A stretch of 26,890 nucleotides of DNA, taken from Methanolobus sp. UBA474 (GTDB lineage Archaea; Halobacteriota; Methanosarcinia; Methanosarcinales; Methanosarcinaceae). Positions 23,875-26,890 of the stretch are shown piece by piece. A program made the position numbers and the translations under genes. The notes under the pieces are model-generated. The model saw nothing but the letters and a program-made list of their open reading frames with translations. It searched no databases and had not been told where the DNA came from. Within the stretch, counting starts at the first letter, position 1. The number at the start of each line of letters is the position of its first letter. The stretch lies in contig DANZ01000072.1 of assembly GCA_002501695.1 (NCBI GenBank), forward strand, positions 1-26,890. Reading direction: 5' to 3'.

Positions 23875-25765
23875 CCACGTCTGGCAGATCCATACTTAAT
23901 TTAAAGTTGCTTATATTCTGAAGCTTATCCATGATACGGTTCTTCTCAGGACCTATCAGGCTGTGCTCAATGACCTCGATAATGCTTGTTACAGGCACTA
24001 TCTGGATCTTATCTTTATAGGCTTCTTCTATCAGGACATCGTCCTCATTGGACTTGGGGATGATCACTTTCTTTATCCCTGCCTGTGCCGCAGCTTCTAT
24101 CTTATATGTGACACCGCCTATTGGCAGGACGTCACCACGAACTGAAAGTGAGCCCGTCATAGCGACCGACTGATCGATAGGTATGCCTTCAAGAGCAGAT
24201 ATTACCGCAGTGGCTATTGATATCGAGGCACTGTCCCCTTCCACTCCTTCATAGGTGCCTATGAACTGGATGTGGATGTCGTGATTGGTGACATTCTTCC
24301 CGGTGATGTTCTTGATGACAGCGGATACGTTCTGGACAGCTTCCTTTGCGATATCCTTGAGCATGCCCGTGGCAATGACACGTCCTTCGGAACTGGACTG
24401 GGCAGGTGTGACCTCTGCGATAATAGGTAATACTATGCCTGAATCGCCTCCAAGGACGGCAAGCCCGTTGACACGCCCGATGGCACCGCCGTTCTTCTTG
24501 AAGAGCTGATAGTCCTTCTTGCGCTCAAGGTAACTGTCCGCAAGCTGCTGCTCTATGGACCTGGCTATCTTCTTGGCTGCAAGCACATGCTTTGCCGTCA
24601 CTATGGTCACAGCATCTGAGTGCGCAATATCCCCGGCAACTCTGATGAGCCCTCCCAGGTCACGCAGTTTTAGCGTCAGGTGTCCTTTCCTTCCTGCCCT
24701 CCTCTGGGCTTCGCGTATGACTTCGTCAACTGCGCTCTTGTCAAAGGGCGGTATATGGCCATCTCTCATGACCTCCTGCGCAACGAACCTTACAAGGTTC
24801 CTGCGGTTCTCCGGGCTGTCTTCCATGGACTCGCGCATGAACAGCTCGTAGCCGTATCCCTTTATACGGGACCTCAGGGCAGGATGCATCTTTTCCATTG
24901 CATCCAGATTGCCTGCTGCAACCATGATGAAGTCACAAGGGACCGGTTCTGTCTTAACAAGTGCCCCGGAGCTCCTTTCGGACTGGCCGGTGATCGGGTA
25001 CTCCTTTTCCTGAAGTGCGGTCAACAGGCTCTGCTGTGATTCAATGCTCAGTGTATTGATCTCATCAATGAAGAGCACACCCTTGTGAGCCTTGTGGATA
25101 TCTCCGCTCTCTACCCTGTCATGGGCAGGGGTCTCAAGCCCTCCTGACTGGAACGGGTCGTGCCTGACGTCACCAAGCAGTGCGCCTGCGTGGGTGCCTG
25201 TCGCATCCATGAATGAAGCATGCTCCTTCTGATAATTGGAAACTATCATTTTAGGTATCATCAGATCGTCTTTTGGAAGGAACTGGCGCGTAAGCAACAG
25301 TATCATTATGGCGGCAATGATACCCCAGAGCAACTGGCCGACATAGAATGAATAGATTATAATACCGAAGACCAGTATCATCATCAGCATATTCCTGGAC
25401 TGCAACTTCTTCTGTGCTTCCATCTTATGAGCCATGACGATCTCCCTGCCTTTTCCGGCAGGAACCAGTCTGATCTTGGGGTTATTGTTGTCCTCCGGGT
25501 TAGGATATGCAAGTATGTCCTGCAACTCCTCCTTTGGCAAAAGCTCTGCCATAGCCTTGGCTAGCAGGGATTTGCCGGTACCCGGGCTTCCTATCATCAT
25601 TACGTGTCTTCTCTGGCTGGCTGCTTTTTTGACAACTTCCACTGCATGTTCCTGACCGATGATCTGGTCGATCAGGAGTTTTGGAACATCAATGGAGTCC
25701 GTAGTATCAAAAGTATCACCATAGAGTTCCTTATCGTCGCCAGAAATAGTTATTTCATTCTCCAT
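23864..25765 (-). CDS. lonB: Archaeal membrane-bound ATP-dependent Lon protease (LonB)
   Basis: A 633-residue AAA+ protease anchored to the membrane, which degrades regulatory and damaged proteins in archaea. The AAA module has Walker A GSPGTGKS with Lys65, then the archaeal insertion of two membrane helices (about 125-165), and Walker B GVLFIDEINTL with a sensor region further on. The C-terminal protease domain holds the Ser-Lys dyad: Ser512 in EGDSASISIA and Lys555 in GGVTYKIEAA, 43 residues apart as in other Lon enzymes. It is the first of three co-oriented peptidase genes. The ribosome site before the ATG at 25765 is poor. Confidence 0.97.
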   Translation of the reverse strand: MENEITISGDDKELYGDTFDTTDSIDVPKLLIDQIIGQEHAVEVVKKAASQRRHVMMIGSPGTGKSLLAKAMAELLPKEELQDILAYPNPEDNNNPKIRLVPAGKGREIVMAHKMEAQKKLQSRNMLMMILVFGIIIYSFYVGQLLWGIIAAIMILLLTRQFLPKDDLMIPKMIVSNYQKEHASFMDATGTHAGALLGDVRHDPFQSGGLETPAHDRVESGDIHKAHKGVLFIDEINTLSIESQQSLLTALQEKEYPITGQSERSSGALVKTEPVPCDFIMVAAGNLDAMEKMHPALRSRIKGYGYELFMRESMEDSPENRRNLVRFVAQEVMRDGHIPPFDKSAVDEVIREAQRRAGRKGHLTLKLRDLGGLIRVAGDIAHSDAVTIVTAKHVLAAKKIARSIEQQLADSYLERKKDYQLFKKNGGAIGRVNGLAVLGGDSGIVLPIIAEVTPAQSSSEGRVIATGMLKDIAKEAVQNVSAVIKNITGKNVTNHDIHIQFIGTYEGVEGDSASISIATAVISALEGIPIDQSVAMTGSLSVRGDVLPIGGVTYKIEAAAQAGIKKVIIPKSNEDDVLIEEAYKDKIQIVPVTSIIEVIEHSLIGPEKNRIMDKLQNISNFKLSMDLPDVVPV

Positions 25766-25806
25766 AGTCTACTCACAAGTTTCTAGTTTGTTCACAGAAG
25801 TACGTA

Positions 25807-25838
25807 CAAAATATATACCTGACGGTTTTTAAGTAATT
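25807..25838 (-). promoter_or_regulatory. Possible promoter elements of lonB
   Basis: On the minus strand, CTTAAAAAC (near 25834-25826) and GGTATATATTTTG (near 25820-25808) are two overlapping candidates for box A. They would give leaders of about 45 or 25 bases. The palindrome GTACGTAC lies just downstream near 25799-25806. I cannot choose between the elements. Confidence 0.35.
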
Positions 25839-25881
25839 TGTAAATCACATTATATCAAAGTACCTCTAACTAAAACCAACA

Positions 25882-25889
25882 TTTATTAA
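25882..25889 (+). promoter_or_regulatory. Putative box A of the 25948 gene
   Basis: TTTATTAA, preceded by AACCAACA, lies about 60 bases before the ATG. A start near 25911 would leave a leader of about 37 bases. No strong ribosome site is seen. Confidence 0.4.
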
Positions 25890-25947
25890 TGCTACCACCG
25901 TATAAGAATCTACTTATCGTTACTGGCATAAATAAATCGGGTATAGC

Positions 25948-26394
25948 ATGAGACAGGCACTAATGTTCCTTTTTATACTGATGATGGCAATTGTTTCGTT
26001 ATCAGCCACAGGATATGCTCTTAGTGAAGAGGGACAGTACCTGCACCTGAGGCAGATGGATATCAAGTTTGAAGGAACTGATGCAGAGGTAACGTTCTAT
26101 TATGAACTTGATATGTTCTCCCGGGTGTATGTGTTCCTCCTTGGCAGTTATAATCTCCAGCCCACTATCGAAAAGGTCCTGTTCGACTTTGAGCAGACGG
26201 AAGTAATGGAGCTTGGCAGGAACCATGCGGTCGTTTATGTCCATAATATCTCAAGGCAGAACTCTGAGTACTATCTGCATGATTCGCGTGCACTGGGAGC
26301 AAAAGTGGATACACTTACGATGATATACCCTGACGGTTCTTCAAGGAGCGTTCCGGGTGCCACAGCAACCCCATATACCTTCTATGGCGGATGA
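25948..26394 (+). CDS. Small exported protein of unknown function
   Basis: A 148-residue protein with a clear N-terminal signal peptide (MRQALMFLFILMMAIVSLSA, cleavage probably near ATGYALS). The mature chain of about 120 residues reads as mostly beta (YLHLRQMDIKFEGTDAEVTFYYELD; HAVVYVHNISRQ; VDTLTMIYPDGSSRSV), contains no cysteine, one sequon (NIS) and no C-terminal membrane helix. I do not recognise the family. It is divergent from lonB and stands alone, with the next gene about 450 bases away being a tRNA. Codon use looks like its neighbours, so it is probably a native gene. Confidence 0.72.
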   Translation: MRQALMFLFILMMAIVSLSATGYALSEEGQYLHLRQMDIKFEGTDAEVTFYYELDMFSRVYVFLLGSYNLQPTIEKVLFDFEQTEVMELGRNHAVVYVHNISRQNSEYYLHDSRALGAKVDTLTMIYPDGSSRSVPGATATPYTFYGG

Positions 26395-26409
26395 GGTGCT
26401 CTAATATTG

Positions 26410-26490
26410 GGGCAGGCCGCAGTGCTGTAAGGCCCTTAATGCCCTGAAAAGTGATCCCTCAGCCCGGCCAAATATAAGTTGGCCTGCTTT
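26410..26490 (+). terminator. Hairpins downstream of the 25948 gene, possible terminator
   Basis: Two structures follow the stop codon. GGGCA-GGCC (26410-26418) can pair with GGCC (26431-26434) and TGCCC (26440-26444) with a five-base bulge. Then GGCCAA (26466-26471) pairs perfectly with TTGGCC (26479-26484) around seven bases, followed by TGCTTT. The second hairpin is the better terminator candidate, although the T-run is short. Confidence 0.4.
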
Positions 26491-26723
26491 ATCCGGCTAT
26501 CGGGGCGCTAAGTCTGCATAGGTTCATGGGATATTGTCATCTGAGTTCACTGTCATCTCTATATCAGGCGAATATTGAGTGTTATTTTGCAGGTCTAATT
26601 TGAATTGGGGGCTTAATATCGATTTGTAGCTCTTAAATATCCCTGTTTGCATATCAACTCCCGTATTTCGCCTTTAATGCATTGCGGCATTAATGCAAAA
26701 GCTGTCATAATGCCTGTCAACCC
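26491..26723. other. Gene-free stretch with TAATGC motif copies
   Basis: No open frame of note. The notable content is a 7+7 inverted repeat TTAATGC/GCATTAA (26674-26680 and 26687-26693) and repeated TAATGC motifs that continue into the promoter downstream. A weak box A-like CTTAAATATC occurs near 26632. Confidence 0.5.
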
Positions 26724-26760
26724 AAAAGCTTTATCAACAATAATGCATTATGAGGGATGC
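26724..26760 (+). promoter_or_regulatory. Stable-RNA-type promoter ahead of tRNA-Val
   Basis: AAAAG (26724-26728, BRE-like) and CTTTATCA (26729-26736, box A) are followed at the right distance by ATGC (26757-26760), the box B start-site consensus of methanogen stable RNA genes. The predicted start is near 26759. The perfect palindrome TAATGCATTA (26741-26750) sits between box A and the start site, where a bound repressor would block initiation (inference). Confidence 0.55.
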
Positions 26761-26844
26761 TGTTAGGCGCCTGATGCATGCGGTAATGTGCAATGCACCA
26801 GCCGGGTTCCTCAGGAAGGCCTGCACGGCAAAACAAAATCGTAT

Positions 26845-26890
26845 GGGCTCGTGGTCTAGCCGGTCATGACGTCGCCTTGACATGGCGGAG
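26845..26890 (+). tRNA. tRNA-Val (anticodon GAC), 3' part beyond the window
   Basis: The 5' part of a tRNA is seen: acceptor strand GGGCTCG (26845-26851), TG at positions 8-9, a D arm closing GTC with GAC (26854-26856 and 26868-26870) with GG in the loop, then an anticodon stem TCGCC/GGCGG (26872-26876 and 26884-26888) around loop TTGACAT. The anticodon GAC (26879-26881) reads GUC and GUU, so valine. The T arm and the other acceptor strand lie beyond the window end. Confidence 0.92.

Noticed and set aside
26501..26540. GC-richer stretch after GGGGCGC considered as a second tRNA or pseudo-tRNA
   Set aside because: No acceptor or D-arm pairing and no T-loop sequence could be built from it.

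Overview
The window reads as chromosomal DNA of a methanogenic archaeon, most likely of the Methanosarcinales (inference). The support is an archaeal membrane-anchored LonB protease, an archaeal-type EPSP synthase and DNA ligase, TTTATATA-like box A promoters with short leaders, Shine-Dalgarno starts of the GGTG/GAGG kind, exported proteins rich in N-glycosylation sequons, multi-PAS sensor kinases, and an archaeal-type tRNA-Val. No insertion sequence, prophage, CRISPR array or rRNA was seen. Most of the region is ordinary core genome.

Layout. Positions 1-1857 hold the 3' part of a hydantoinase/oxoprolinase-family gene, ending in a terminator and converging on aroA (1913-3193, minus). Next come a very large PAS/GAF sensor histidine kinase (3531-7505) and a DUF488 gene (7642-8091), which converges on htpX (8108-8965, minus). 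Positions 9133-11116 (minus) hold three exported proteins: a small lipoprotein, a 451-residue secreted protein and a six-cysteine secreted microprotein. Transcribed away from them is a membrane-spanning winged-helix protein (11344-12192). A biosynthetic and housekeeping run follows on the plus strand: double-ACT protein and homoserine dehydrogenase (12257-13762), ATP-dependent DNA ligase (13789-15480), a cupredoxin-fold lipoprotein that has lost most copper ligands (15512-15865), a PAP2 phosphatase (15965-16813) and an MFS exporter (16840-18066). The MFS gene overlaps, tail to tail, a two-component pair on the minus strand: a CHASE4 histidine kinase (18886-20922) coupled to a REC-PAS response regulator (18056-18886). 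The peptidase genes tldE, tldD and lonB fill 21173-25765 (minus). A small secreted protein (25948-26394) and a 450-base gene-free stretch follow; the latter carries hairpins, a cluster of TAATGC motifs and a stable-RNA-type promoter that leads into a tRNA-Val(GAC) cut by the window end.

How the genes work together. Three groupings look functional: the exported-protein cluster with its divergently placed membrane regulator; the ACT/Hom pair of threonine-methionine biosynthesis; and a protein quality-control set (LonB, TldD/TldE, plus HtpX elsewhere). The most interesting unexplained items are the secreted cluster with its membrane transcription factor, the copper-ligand-less cupredoxin, and the structured leader with its TAATGC operator-like cluster ahead of the tRNA. 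No clearly new multi-gene system could be proven from sequence alone.
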